Assembly (NCBI GenBank): GCA_035263065.1
Contig: DATFRS010000015.1
Span: forward strand, 1-9,609
Source of the DNA: Dokdonella_A sp035263065
Lineage (GTDB): Bacteria > Pseudomonadota > Gammaproteobacteria > Xanthomonadales > Rhodanobacteraceae
DNA length: 9,609 nt
Reading direction: 5' to 3'
Shown here: positions 1 through 5,551 of the stretch, piece after piece
How the letters are laid out: every line of letters starts with the position of its first letter
Numbering within the stretch: position 1 is the first letter of the stretch
The notes under the pieces: generated by a model
Databases searched by the model: none
Seen by the model: only the letters and a program-made list of their open reading frames with translations
What the model was told of the DNA's origin: nothing
Made by a program: the position numbers and the translations under genes

Positions 1-1
1 T

Positions 2-640
2 CTCGCCGGCCTTCGCGCGCTCTGCGACGAATTCGACGTGCACCTCATCGCCGACGAGATCGCCGTCGGCTTCGGCCGCACCGGCACGCTGTTCGCGTGC
101 GAGCAGGGCGGCATCGCGCCGGATTTCCTCTGCCTCTCGAAAGGACTGACCGGCGGCACGCTCGCGCTGTCGGCCGTGCTGACGACCGCGCGCGTCTACG
201 ACGCGTTCTACGCCGAATACAACGCCGGCAAGGCGTTCCTGCATTCGCACAGCTACACGGGCAATCCGATCGCCTGCGCCGCCGCGCGCGCGACGCTCGC
301 AGTGCTGCGCGAGGAACCCGTGCTCGAACGGAATCGCGTGCTCGCCGCGCATCTCGCGGGCCGCATCGCGCCGCTGGCGGACCATCCGCACGTCGCCGAC
401 GTGCGCCAGACCGGCATGATCGCCGCGATCGAGCTCGTCGCCGACAAGGCGTCGCGTCGGCCGTTTCCCGCGAGCGAACGGCGCGGCCTGCGCGTCTACC
501 GGCACGGACTCGAACGCGGCGTCGTGCTGCGCCCGCTCGGCAACGTCGTCTACTTCATGCCGCCGTTCTGCATCGCGGCGGAGGAAATCGATCTGATGGT
601 CGACGTCGCGCGCGAAGGCATCGAGCGCGCGGTCGCATAG
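2..640 (+). CDS. bioA: Adenosylmethionine-8-amino-7-oxononanoate aminotransferase, C-terminal part (5' end outside the window)
   Basis: Seen: an open frame runs in from the left edge and ends at TAG 638-640, giving 212 visible residues. They contain the class-III aminotransferase core. IADEIAVGFGRTG (fragment residues 16-28) carries the Asp that binds the PLP pyridine nitrogen. LCLSKGLTGG carries the Schiff-base lysine at fragment residue 47, and YTGNPIACAAA follows. Known: BioA uses S-adenosylmethionine as amino donor to make 7,8-diaminopelargonate from KAPA in cytosolic biotin synthesis; the full protein is usually 420-460 residues, so about half is missing to the left. The run around the lysine and the GNP-ACAAA motif fit BioA better than ornithine or GABA aminotransferases, but another class-III enzyme cannot be fully excluded without the N-terminus. 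The stop directly abuts that of the convergent OmpA-family gene. No frameshift is seen. Confidence 0.88.
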   Translation, partial: LAGLRALCDEFDVHLIADEIAVGFGRTGTLFACEQGGIAPDFLCLSKGLTGGTLALSAVLTTARVYDAFYAEYNAGKAFLHSHSYTGNPIACAAARATLAVLREEPVLERNRVLAAHLAGRIAPLADHPHVADVRQTGMIAAIELVADKASRRPFPASERRGLRVYRHGLERGVVLRPLGNVVYFMPPFCIAAEEIDLMVDVAREGIERAVA

Positions 641-1570
641 CTACTTCCTGACGAACTCGATGCGCCGGTTGCTCGCACGCCCTTCGCGCGTCGCGTTGTC
701 GCCGATCGCGCGGTCGGCGCCGTAGCCGTTCGCGACGAGACGGTCCGCGTCGACGCCTTTCAGGATCATGTACGCGCGCACCGATTCGGCGCGCGCCTTC
801 GAGAGCGTCATGTTGGCCTCGGCCGTGCCGATGCTGTCGGTGTAGCCGGCGATCTCGTAGCGGCCGTCCTTGAGGCACGGCTCGATCGCGTCGAGGAGCT
901 TGCGGCCGCGCGCATCGATGCGGCTCGATGCCGTCGCGAACGTGACCGCGGCCGGCATGCGCGCGGCGCAGCGCACGTCTTCGGGGCGCGCGACCGGCTG
1001 CGCCGCCGCAGCGACCTGGATGCGGTTCGTGACGGCGGTGTCGGCGCTGAAGAATTCGTGCGCCCAGCGCTCGCGTGCGGACTTGTCGGCGTCGCTCTGC
1101 GCGCTGCCGGTCAGCGTGATGGCGCCGTTGGCGTCGCAGGCGATGCCGATCGGCGGGTCGGTTTTCAGTGCCGCGAACAGCGTTTCGGCCTTCTGCGCGC
1201 ATATCGACGGCGCGACGGCGGCTTCGACCACGAGCCTGTCGACGACGTTCGTTTCGCCGAACGCGGCGATCGCGGCCTGCATCACGCGCTCCTTGCCGGG
1301 CGCGTCGGCGAGCTGGCCTTCGAGCGTGCGCTTGTCGCCGTCGAGCGTGACGGCGAATGAGCCGGGCGTCTTCGCGGCGCTCTGCATCGGCGGCGGCGGC
1401 GCGAGCGCGGGCGGAATCTCCTGCGTCGCGGTCGTCGCGCTTTCGGTGCCGCAGCACGCGCTCGACGGGCCCTTGCCGATCAGCCAGAGCACGATCAACA
1501 GCCCGACGAGCAGCAGCGCGACCGTCCAGGTCCAGCGCGCGTAGCGCGACTCCTCGATCGTGCGCGTCAT
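641..1570 (-). CDS. Membrane-anchored BON/OmpA-domain envelope protein
   Basis: 309 residues. Seen: a cytoplasmic N-terminus of about 15 residues, one transmembrane helix (about 16-31), a Cys pair (39-40) and a Pro/Ala spacer (50-65). Two BON-like stretches follow (about 72-118 and 145-187, the second with the ITLTGSAQSD pattern), then a C-terminal OmpA-like domain (about 207-307). In that domain AGYTDSIGT (Asp245) and LSKARAESVRAY (Arg260) match the Asp and Arg that bind diaminopimelate in peptidoglycan, at the usual 15-residue spacing. Known: such domains hold the cell wall non-covalently; a TM-BON-OmpA order is also found in mycobacterial ArfA. Inferred: an inner-membrane anchor reaching the peptidoglycan. 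The start is supported by GAGGAG seven bases upstream (1578-1583). The gene lies 19 bp after the HhH gene, so the two are probably one transcript. The exact role is unknown. Confidence 0.85.
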   Translation of the reverse strand: MTRTIEESRYARWTWTVALLLVGLLIVLWLIGKGPSSACCGTESATTATQEIPPALAPPPPMQSAAKTPGSFAVTLDGDKRTLEGQLADAPGKERVMQAAIAAFGETNVVDRLVVEAAVAPSICAQKAETLFAALKTDPPIGIACDANGAITLTGSAQSDADKSARERWAHEFFSADTAVTNRIQVAAAAQPVARPEDVRCAARMPAAVTFATASSRIDARGRKLLDAIEPCLKDGRYEIAGYTDSIGTAEANMTLSKARAESVRAYMILKGVDADRLVANGYGADRAIGDNATREGRASNRRIEFVRK

Positions 1571-1589
1571 GCGATTTCTCCTCGCGGGA

Positions 1590-2093
1590 TCAGGGCGACG
1601 GGCGGCCGCTGATGAGCTCTTCCTGCAGGCGCTTCAACTCCGCCCAGCGATTCTCGGACGCAAGCGCCGCCTGGCGCGCCCACGAGCCCGGGTTCGCAAG
1701 CTGGAAGTGCGGCCCGCCGCGCTCCAGGATCTCGAGCATCTCCGGCACGCTGAGCCGCGCGAGCTGCGCGAACGACTCGATGCCGTGGGCGTGGAAGAGA
1801 TCGTCGATGCGGGGGCCAATGCCCTCGATGATCGTGAGGTCGTCGGCGTGCTTGATGTTGAAGCCCGCGGCGCGCGCCGCGCCGACGTCGATGACGCGCG
1901 CCGGCGGCGCGGCGGCGGCGCTGACCAGCGCCTCGTGCTGCGCTTCGGCAGCTTCGCGCGCGGCGGTGACTTCGGCGGCCTTGACTGCGGCCGGCGGATC
2001 CTTGCGCAACCTTCTCGACAGCAACCAGTGCGACAGCCAGCCGAGCAGGAAACCCACTACGAGCCACCAGAAGCAGCAGACCAGTAGACTCAT
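1590..2093 (-). CDS. Membrane-anchored helix-hairpin-helix (H3TH-like) domain protein
   Basis: 167 residues. Seen: a very hydrophobic, Trp-rich N-terminal helix (about 5-25), a basic stop-transfer patch (RRLRK), an Ala/Glu-rich probably helical spacer (36-62), then an HhH-type domain (about 84-127) with LTIIEGIGPRIDDLFHAHGI. A C-terminal segment (GSWARQAALASENRW, then AELKRLQEEL) follows. Known: this domain plus the W-QA-LA-W-L-LQ tail is typical of proteins annotated as predicted 5' DNA nuclease / helix-3-turn-helix (COG3743-like), often membrane anchored; no nuclease activity should be assumed, because acidic catalytic residues of flap endonucleases are not evident. First gene of a minus-strand pair with the OmpA/BON protein. 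The start is backed by GGAG (2101-2104) seven bases upstream and by a promoter-like sequence in the spacer. Confidence 0.8.
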   Translation of the reverse strand: MSLLVCCFWWLVVGFLLGWLSHWLLSRRLRKDPPAAVKAAEVTAAREAAEAQHEALVSAAAAPPARVIDVGAARAAGFNIKHADDLTIIEGIGPRIDDLFHAHGIESFAQLARLSVPEMLEILERGGPHFQLANPGSWARQAALASENRWAELKRLQEELISGRPSP

Positions 2094-2127
2094 CGTGTCT
2101 CTCCGGATAGGGCCGCTTGCGCGGGAG

Positions 2128-2155
2128 AGAATACTCCTACCCGGCGGCGCGTTAA
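2128..2155 (-). promoter_or_regulatory. Candidate sigma-70 promoter for the HhH-OmpA pair
   Basis: Reading the minus strand, TTAACG (2150-2155) and TATTCT (2128-2133) are separated by 16 bases, each matching four of six positions of the -35/-10 consensus. They lie about 35 bp before the ATG at 2093. This is one of the few AT-richer spots in the spacer. Position and direction fit the HhH gene; activity is inferred only. Confidence 0.4.
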
Positions 2156-2277
2156 CCCCGTGTCATGGGGTCCCCGGCGCACGTGCCCACTACCCGTCGT
2201 GATCGAGGCGCGGTACTGTCGGTGCCGGGAGTGGTCCGCAGCCGAGATTCGCGGAGCGCTTCCGACCATCGCGCCAC

Positions 2278-2281
2278 GGAG
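2278..2281 (+). promoter_or_regulatory. Ribosome binding site deciding the rsmE start
   Basis: GGAG sits six bases before the ATG at 2288, the position where the conserved RsmE N-terminus begins. The upstream in-frame ATG at 2165 would add 41 residues, has no comparable purine-rich site, and its product resembles no RsmE N-terminus. Confidence 0.7.
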
Positions 2282-2287
2282 ACGCCC

Positions 2288-3022
2288 ATGCGAATTCCCC
2301 GCATCTACGTGCCGCAAACGCTGCGCCCCGGCCGCGAAGTCGAGCTGCCGATCCAGGCCGGCGAGCACCTGGCCCGCGTGCTGCGGCTCGACCGCGGCCA
2401 TCCGCTGCGCCTGTTCGACGGCAGCGGCGACGAGTACGAGGCGGAGCTCGCCTCGCTGGCCAAGCGCTCGGTCACCGCGCGCGTGCTCGAATCGGCCGAG
2501 GCCGAGGATCGCGAAAGCCCGCTCCGCATCACGCTCGCGCAGGGCATCGCGCGCGGCGAGAAGATGGACTGGATCCTGCAGAAGGCGACCGAGCTCGGCG
2601 TCGCGCGCATCGTGCCGGTCGTGACCGATCGCACCGAGGTCAAGCTCGACGCGGAGCGCGCCGAGCGGCGCGTAGCGCACTGGGAAGCGGTCGTCGCCTC
2701 GGCCTGCGAGCAATGCGGGCGCTCGCGCCTGCCCGAAGTCAGCGAGCCGATGAAGCTCGCCGACTGGGCCGCGGCGCTCGACGACGGCGCCGGCCTTCGC
2801 CTCGCGCTCGATCCGAACGGCGACCGCGCGCCGCGCGATCTCGCGCCGAACACGCGCGCGACGCTCGCCGTCGGGCCCGAGGGCGGCCTGTCGAGCCACG
2901 ATCTCGCGACGCTGCACGCGGCCGGCTTCCACGGCCTTCGCCTCGGCCCGCGCATCCTGCGGACCGAAACGGCCGGGCTTGCCGCGCTTGCCGCCATGCA
3001 GGCGATCCTGGGCGACCTGTAA
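2288..3022 (+). CDS. rsmE: 16S rRNA (uracil(1498)-N(3))-methyltransferase
   Basis: 244 residues, the usual length of the family. Seen: an N-terminal PUA-like part (about 1-70: MRIPRIYVPQ, HLARVLRLDRGHPLRLFDGSG), then the SPOUT methyltransferase domain. This includes the LAQGIARGEKMDWILQKATELGV segment (split here by position, about 80-102), the TEV-LD-R-R-W region and ACEQCGRS. The C-terminal trefoil knot has VGPEGGLS (GPEGG at 196-200) and LGPRILRTETA (219-229), which forms the S-adenosylmethionine site. Known: RsmE methylates N3 of U1498 in helix 44 of 16S rRNA, acting on the assembled 30S subunit as a dimer. Start chosen at 2288 on the Shine-Dalgarno match and the family N-terminus. A separate exported-protein gene follows after 83 bp. 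All knot motifs are intact, so it should be functional. Confidence 0.95.
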   Translation: MRIPRIYVPQTLRPGREVELPIQAGEHLARVLRLDRGHPLRLFDGSGDEYEAELASLAKRSVTARVLESAEAEDRESPLRITLAQGIARGEKMDWILQKATELGVARIVPVVTDRTEVKLDAERAERRVAHWEAVVASACEQCGRSRLPEVSEPMKLADWAAALDDGAGLRLALDPNGDRAPRDLAPNTRATLAVGPEGGLSSHDLATLHAAGFHGLRLGPRILRTETAGLAALAAMQAILGDL

Positions 3023-3042
3023 CACGGGGGAAGCGACGACTG

Positions 3043-3058
3043 CGCCCGGTTCCGGGCG
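3043..3058 (+). repeat. Perfect inverted repeat in the rsmE / exported-protein spacer
   Basis: CGCCCGG-TT-CCGGGCG, 21 bp after the rsmE stop. As RNA it can form a six-pair stem with a GTTC loop. On the plus strand it is followed by five A, not T, so it does not look like a standard intrinsic terminator. It could be an mRNA-stabilising 3' hairpin or a protein site. Confidence 0.5.
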
Positions 3059-3089
3059 AAAAACGCGTAGTACGGTGCGGTCACCCAAC

Positions 3090-3098
3090 GGAGGGAGG
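3090..3098 (+). promoter_or_regulatory. Strong ribosome binding site deciding the start of the exported-protein gene
   Basis: GGAGGGAGG ends seven bases before the ATG at 3106. It contains two overlapping Shine-Dalgarno cores and is the best such site in the window. It rules out the far longer open frame that reads back into rsmE. Confidence 0.75.
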
Positions 3099-3105
3099 CA
3101 GCACC

Positions 3106-3915
3106 ATGAACACGAAGTTCGGTCATCTCGCGCCGCTCGCGCTCGCCCTTGCGACGGCGTGCGGCGTCTCGTTCGCGGCGTCCGCCGACATCGACGCGCC
3201 GGGGCATTCCGCCGACACGACGATCGCCCGCGGTGCCGCCGCCAGACCTAAGGCGTCGAACGCCGCCGCGCCGGCCGCACCGACGCCGGGCGACGTCGGC
3301 GATCCCGACTCGTTCGGCCGCAACCTGCACTGGCTCGGGCTTGCCGACGGCGAGGTCGACCTGCTCGACGACTGCACCGGCGACACGTTCGCCTGCCAGC
3401 CGCTCGCACCGCCGCCCGGCGTCACGAGCTTCAGCTTCGCCGACCTCGGCCACATCAGCCTGCCGGCGCGCGCGGCGAATTCGCTGCTCTGCTACTGGTT
3501 CTCGCCGTTCCTGACGATCGGCTATGGCAACGACACCGCGGCGTCGGTCGTCGCGAAGCTCAACTACGTGCCGACCGTGACGATCGAGAATCCGCTGCTC
3601 GACGACCCGTCGCTGATCGATCCGACCACCGGCTTGCCGTTCGGCGGCCAGCTCCTGACCGCCATGACGAGCTCGGAGCGCTTCGAGGTGCCGCTGCCCG
3701 CGGCGACGCACATCACCGAGCGCACGCGCGACTCGGCGGTCTGCATCGCGGGCCTGATCAGCCGCAACACGCTCGTCGAGACCTTCGGGCTCACCGATGC
3801 GCAGGCGCGCGACTTCTTCCGTCAGCCGATGACACTGCGGCTCAACGTCGACGGCAGCGCGCAGTACGTCGACGCGGCGACGCTCTACTTCGGCTGGCGT
3901 CTCGTCGGCGACTGA
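3106..3915 (+). CDS. Exported protein of unknown function
   Basis: 269 residues; I do not recognise a family. Seen: a signal peptide with Lys4, a hydrophobic core (about 8-18) and an ASA-D site predicting signal peptidase I cleavage after residue 27. Alternatively LATAC at 15-19 resembles a loose lipobox, so a lipoprotein anchored at Cys19 is possible. A low-complexity Ala/Pro/Thr stretch (about 40-64) precedes a compact domain starting at DPDSFGRNLHWLGLAD (67-82). The mature part has four cysteines (90, 97, 129, 213), enough for two disulfides. The C-terminus alternates hydrophobic and polar residues (LRLNVDGSAQYVDAATLYFGW), suggesting beta strands. Asp/Pro-rich turns (ENPLLDDPSLIDPTTG) look like loops. 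The start is fixed by the strong Shine-Dalgarno site. It may be cotranscribed with rsmE but is unlikely to share its function. It converges on the GNAT gene with only 6 bp between stops. Likely periplasmic or surface located. Confidence 0.75.
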   Translation: MNTKFGHLAPLALALATACGVSFAASADIDAPGHSADTTIARGAAARPKASNAAAPAAPTPGDVGDPDSFGRNLHWLGLADGEVDLLDDCTGDTFACQPLAPPPGVTSFSFADLGHISLPARAANSLLCYWFSPFLTIGYGNDTAASVVAKLNYVPTVTIENPLLDDPSLIDPTTGLPFGGQLLTAMTSSERFEVPLPAATHITERTRDSAVCIAGLISRNTLVETFGLTDAQARDFFRQPMTLRLNVDGSAQYVDAATLYFGWRLVGD

Positions 3916-3921
3916 CGCGCG

Positions 3922-4359
3922 TCAGAGCGGCTTGCGGAAGACGACGAGCTCTTCGACTTCCGCAAAGCCGAGCGCGGCGTGCACCGTGCGGCTCAGCCGG
4001 TTGTCGGCGCGCGCATCGGAGCCGAGCTCGGCATGGCCACGATCGCGGCACCAGGCTTCGGCGGCGCGCATCAGCGCGCTGCCGACGCCGCGCCGGCGCG
4101 CGTCCTCGCGCACGAACCAGCCTTCGACGTACGGCACCGGCGAGCCCGCGCAGCCTTCGGCGTACGAGCGCAGGCTGAGCTCGATGAAGCCGAGCAGCGT
4201 CGCGCCATCGGCTGCGACGAAGACGACGAGCGGCGGATCGGCGTCGAGCGCGGCGCGGCCTTCCTCGTCGAGCTCGGCGAGCGGCTGGTCCGGCCAGAGC
4301 CCGAAGCGCAACGCGACCCACGCCGGAATCTCGTCGCGCGCGAGCGGGCGCACCTGCAT
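3922..4359 (-). CDS. GNAT acetyltransferase resembling aminoglycoside 6'-N-acetyltransferases (AAC(6')-I type)
   Basis: 145 residues, the usual length of AAC(6')-I enzymes. Seen: an N-terminal VRPL-RDEIPAWVALRFGLWP segment (3-23), SPVPYVEGWFV (73-83), the acetyl-CoA binding loop ARRRGVGSAL (87-96), AELGSDARADN (110-120), and a C-terminal HAALGFAEVEELVVFRKPL (127-145). Known: the order LRxxLWP, SPVxxLEG, RxxGxG, ASDxxxDN, HxxLGFxExERVVYFxK is the signature of chromosomal AAC(6') enzymes such as those of Acinetobacter and Stenotrophomonas, which acetylate the 6'-amine of tobramycin, amikacin or kanamycin with acetyl-CoA. Inferred: the same fold and perhaps activity. Differences (E-E-L-V-V-F in place of E-R-V-V-Y-F) leave another amine substrate possible. 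The ATG directly follows the stop of the membrane-protein gene and has only a weak Shine-Dalgarno site, so translation is probably coupled. Confidence 0.8.
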   Translation of the reverse strand: MQVRPLARDEIPAWVALRFGLWPDQPLAELDEEGRAALDADPPLVVFVAADGATLLGFIELSLRSYAEGCAGSPVPYVEGWFVREDARRRGVGSALMRAAEAWCRDRGHAELGSDARADNRLSRTVHAALGFAEVEELVVFRKPL

Positions 4360-4827
4360 CTACGCGCGCCGGCTCGCCGCGCGCGTCGCGAGCGCGATCG
4401 GGAGGCCGAACAGCACCATGTGCGCGACGACGTTGATCGCGACGCGGACCGGCGTGTACGTCATCTGCGTCGGGAACGCCGAGAGCGGAATCACGACGAA
4501 ATTCATCGTGAGGTAGACGCAGATGCCGAACAGCAGGCCGGCGAGCACGGCCTGCTCGGTCATGAACTTGAGGCGCCGGCTCGCGAACCAGAAGATCGCC
4601 GCGATGATCAGCGCCATCGCGTAGTGCAGCACGAGCCCCAGCCCCGCCGTCGCCGCGCCGCCCTCGTATGCCGGCTGTCCGAGCAGGCCGCTCGCGACGG
4701 ACTGCAGGATCGTCGTCGGCGGCACCTTGGCGCGGATCCACGAGTAGACGATCGCGTAGACGATGTCGAACGTCGCGGCGATGCCGCCGCCGACAAGGAT
4801 GGCGAAGAGGGCGGGATTGCGGCGCAT
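4360..4827 (-). CDS. Four-helix integral membrane protein, function unknown
   Basis: 155 residues. Seen: four hydrophobic helices at about 7-31, 62-82, 93-115 and 129-148, with a loop (32-61) of PP-T-ILQSVASGLLGQPAYEGG. Positive residues at the N-terminus (RR), after helix 2 (SRRLK) and at the C-terminus (RAASRR) place both ends and the middle loop in the cytoplasm. It resembles widespread small membrane proteins annotated as hypothetical or YagU/DUF1440-like, but I cannot name a family firmly. The start at 4827 is chosen because GGGGAAA (4831-4837) stands just upstream and the extra 23 residues of the longer open frame (from 4896) are charged and atypical. Its TAG is immediately followed by the ATG of the AAC(6')-like gene, so the two are almost certainly one operon and may share a task. 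Confidence 0.75.
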   Translation of the reverse strand: MRRNPALFAILVGGGIAATFDIVYAIVYSWIRAKVPPTTILQSVASGLLGQPAYEGGAATAGLGLVLHYAMALIIAAIFWFASRRLKFMTEQAVLAGLLFGICVYLTMNFVVIPLSAFPTQMTYTPVRVAINVVAHMVLFGLPIALATRAASRRA

Positions 4828-4918
4828 GCGTTTCCCCGGATGGTCGCGACGGCGTGCGATGGTCTCGCGCTCACATGAGTGCCGCAAGCGGCCCATCGGA
4901 CGAGCCGTGCGGAATGTG

Positions 4919-4924
4919 CGTCAA
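4919..4924 (-). promoter_or_regulatory. Possible -35 element for the membrane protein / GNAT operon
   Basis: On the minus strand TTGACG (five of six consensus positions) lies 91 bp before the ATG at 4827. No good -10 hexamer sits 16-18 bases downstream (best is TCCGAT), so only half of a promoter is supported. Confidence 0.25.
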
Positions 4925-4974
4925 GACAACCTTGCTGCGTTGTGCGCACTCGCCTTGCGCGCGGCAACGCGCGA

Positions 4975-4996
4975 CGCATCGGACGCAGCCGATGCG
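4975..4996. repeat. Inverted repeat, 8-bp stem, 6-base loop
   Basis: CGCATCGG-ACGCAG-CCGATGCG is a perfect inverted repeat 57 bp beyond the chpC stop. Neither flank has a T tract. It could be a second hairpin ending the chp mRNA or a dimer-binding operator upstream of the membrane-protein operon. Confidence 0.45.
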
Positions 4997-5018
4997 CGGC
5001 TCTGAGACCGAGATACGG

Positions 5019-5041
5019 AAATTCCGGCGCAGAACCGCCGG
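5019..5041 (-). terminator. Weak intrinsic-terminator-like hairpin after chpC
   Basis: Reading the minus strand, CCGGCG-GTTCTG-CGCCGG (stem 6, loop 6) is followed by AATTTCC, 12 bp after the chpC stop. The stem is GC-rich and correctly placed, but the T tract is only three bases, so efficiency is doubtful. Confidence 0.35.
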
Positions 5042-5052
5042 GGAGCGAACCG

Positions 5053-5517
5053 TCAGGCGACGACGGCCTCGGCCACCATCCCTTCGATCAGCCCGAGATC
5101 CGGAATCACGGCCCGATCGTCGCGCACGAGCACCTCGGCTCGGATGCCCATCGGATGCGCGTTCTCGTCGCCGGTCGGAATCAGCGAGTCCGGCGTGATC
5201 GTCGTGAGGCGCGGAAAGCCCTGCGCGAGCAGCGCGAGGAACGGCATCTTCGCGTTGCCGCCGAGCGCCTTCAGCACGGCGACGCGTGCGTTCGTGTAGG
5301 TCTCGTCGGCGACTTCGCCGGTCAGCATCGGGAACGAGAACAGCGGCAGGCGCCAGCCGCGCCACGACAGGCGCCCGAGCAGCCACTTCGGCGCGTTGGC
5401 GATGCGCTCGGGTTGCGCGTAGGTGATGACCTCGGCGACGGTCGCGTTCGGCAGCAGCACGCGGCCGCCGGTGACCGGGATCATGACGCCGCGGATTTCG
5501 CGTGGCAGGTCGGGCAT
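5053..5517 (-). CDS. chpC: CheW-like coupling protein of the type IV pilus chemosensory system
   Basis: 154 residues, a single CheW-type domain. Seen: LLPNATVAEVITYAQP (21-36), the characteristic WLLGRLSWRGWRLPLFSF (45-62), ARVAVLKALGG (78-87), FLALLAQGFPRL (93-104), and the closing IPDLGLIEGMV (138-148). Known: CheW domains bridge receptors and CheA kinases by binding the kinase P5 domain; ChpC is the second CheW homologue of the P. aeruginosa Chp cluster, encoded after chpA and chpB exactly as here. Start chosen at 5517 because GGGGAA (5522-5527) precedes it and the domain begins there; the open frame extends to 5625 but that part overlaps chpB and is Arg/Ser-rich shadow sequence. The gene begins 34 bp after the chpB stop and is probably last in the operon. 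Confidence 0.8.
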   Translation of the reverse strand: MPDLPREIRGVMIPVTGGRVLLPNATVAEVITYAQPERIANAPKWLLGRLSWRGWRLPLFSFPMLTGEVADETYTNARVAVLKALGGNAKMPFLALLAQGFPRLTTITPDSLIPTGDENAHPMGIRAEVLVRDDRAVIPDLGLIEGMVAEAVVA

Positions 5518-5551
5518 GTGATTCCCCAATCGTTCCTTTTCTGATCGCCGC

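Larger units (their letters stand above)
2094..2287. other. Divergent intergenic spacer between the HhH gene and rsmE
   Basis: 194 bp between two diverging starts. It holds the minus-strand promoter candidate and both ribosome binding sites. For rsmE no convincing -35/-10 pair was found; TACTGT at 2215-2220 is the only -10-like hexamer noticed and lacks a good partner. The frame of rsmE is open back to 2165, but that extension is most likely leader rather than protein. Confidence 0.6.
4828..5052. other. Intergenic region rich in small palindromes
   Basis: 225 bp between the start of the membrane-protein gene and the end of chpC, with no credible gene. From left to right it holds a weak -35-like site, the 8-bp palindrome GTGCGCAC (4942-4949), an 8-bp-stem hairpin (4975-4996) and a 6-bp-stem hairpin next to an AATTT tract (5019-5041). 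The left half probably carries the promoter of the membrane-protein/GNAT operon and the right half the end of the chp transcript. Confidence 0.6.

Noticed and set aside
2165..2287. Upstream extension of rsmE (41 extra residues)
   Set aside because: It has no Shine-Dalgarno site, composition unlike an RsmE N-terminus, and the ATG at 2288 has a well-placed GGAG and gives the normal family length.
2713..3105. Open frame reading from inside rsmE into the exported-protein gene
   Set aside because: This part is Arg/Ala-rich shadow sequence over rsmE. The real start is the ATG at 3106 with GGAGGGAGG before it.
2090..3711. Long minus-strand frames opposite rsmE and the exported-protein gene
   Set aside because: Their Arg/Ala/Gly-rich composition is typical of antisense frames in GC-rich DNA; no domain is seen, and they lie opposite well-supported genes.
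3842..4878. Two 299-residue frames (one per strand) across the GNAT and membrane-protein genes
   Set aside because: Both are Arg-rich with no recognisable motif, while the GNAT and four-helix proteins in the competing frame have clear family features.
4828..4896. N-terminal extension of the four-helix membrane protein (23 residues)
   Set aside because: It is charged and atypical before a first transmembrane helix, and the ATG at 4827 has GGGGAAA just upstream.
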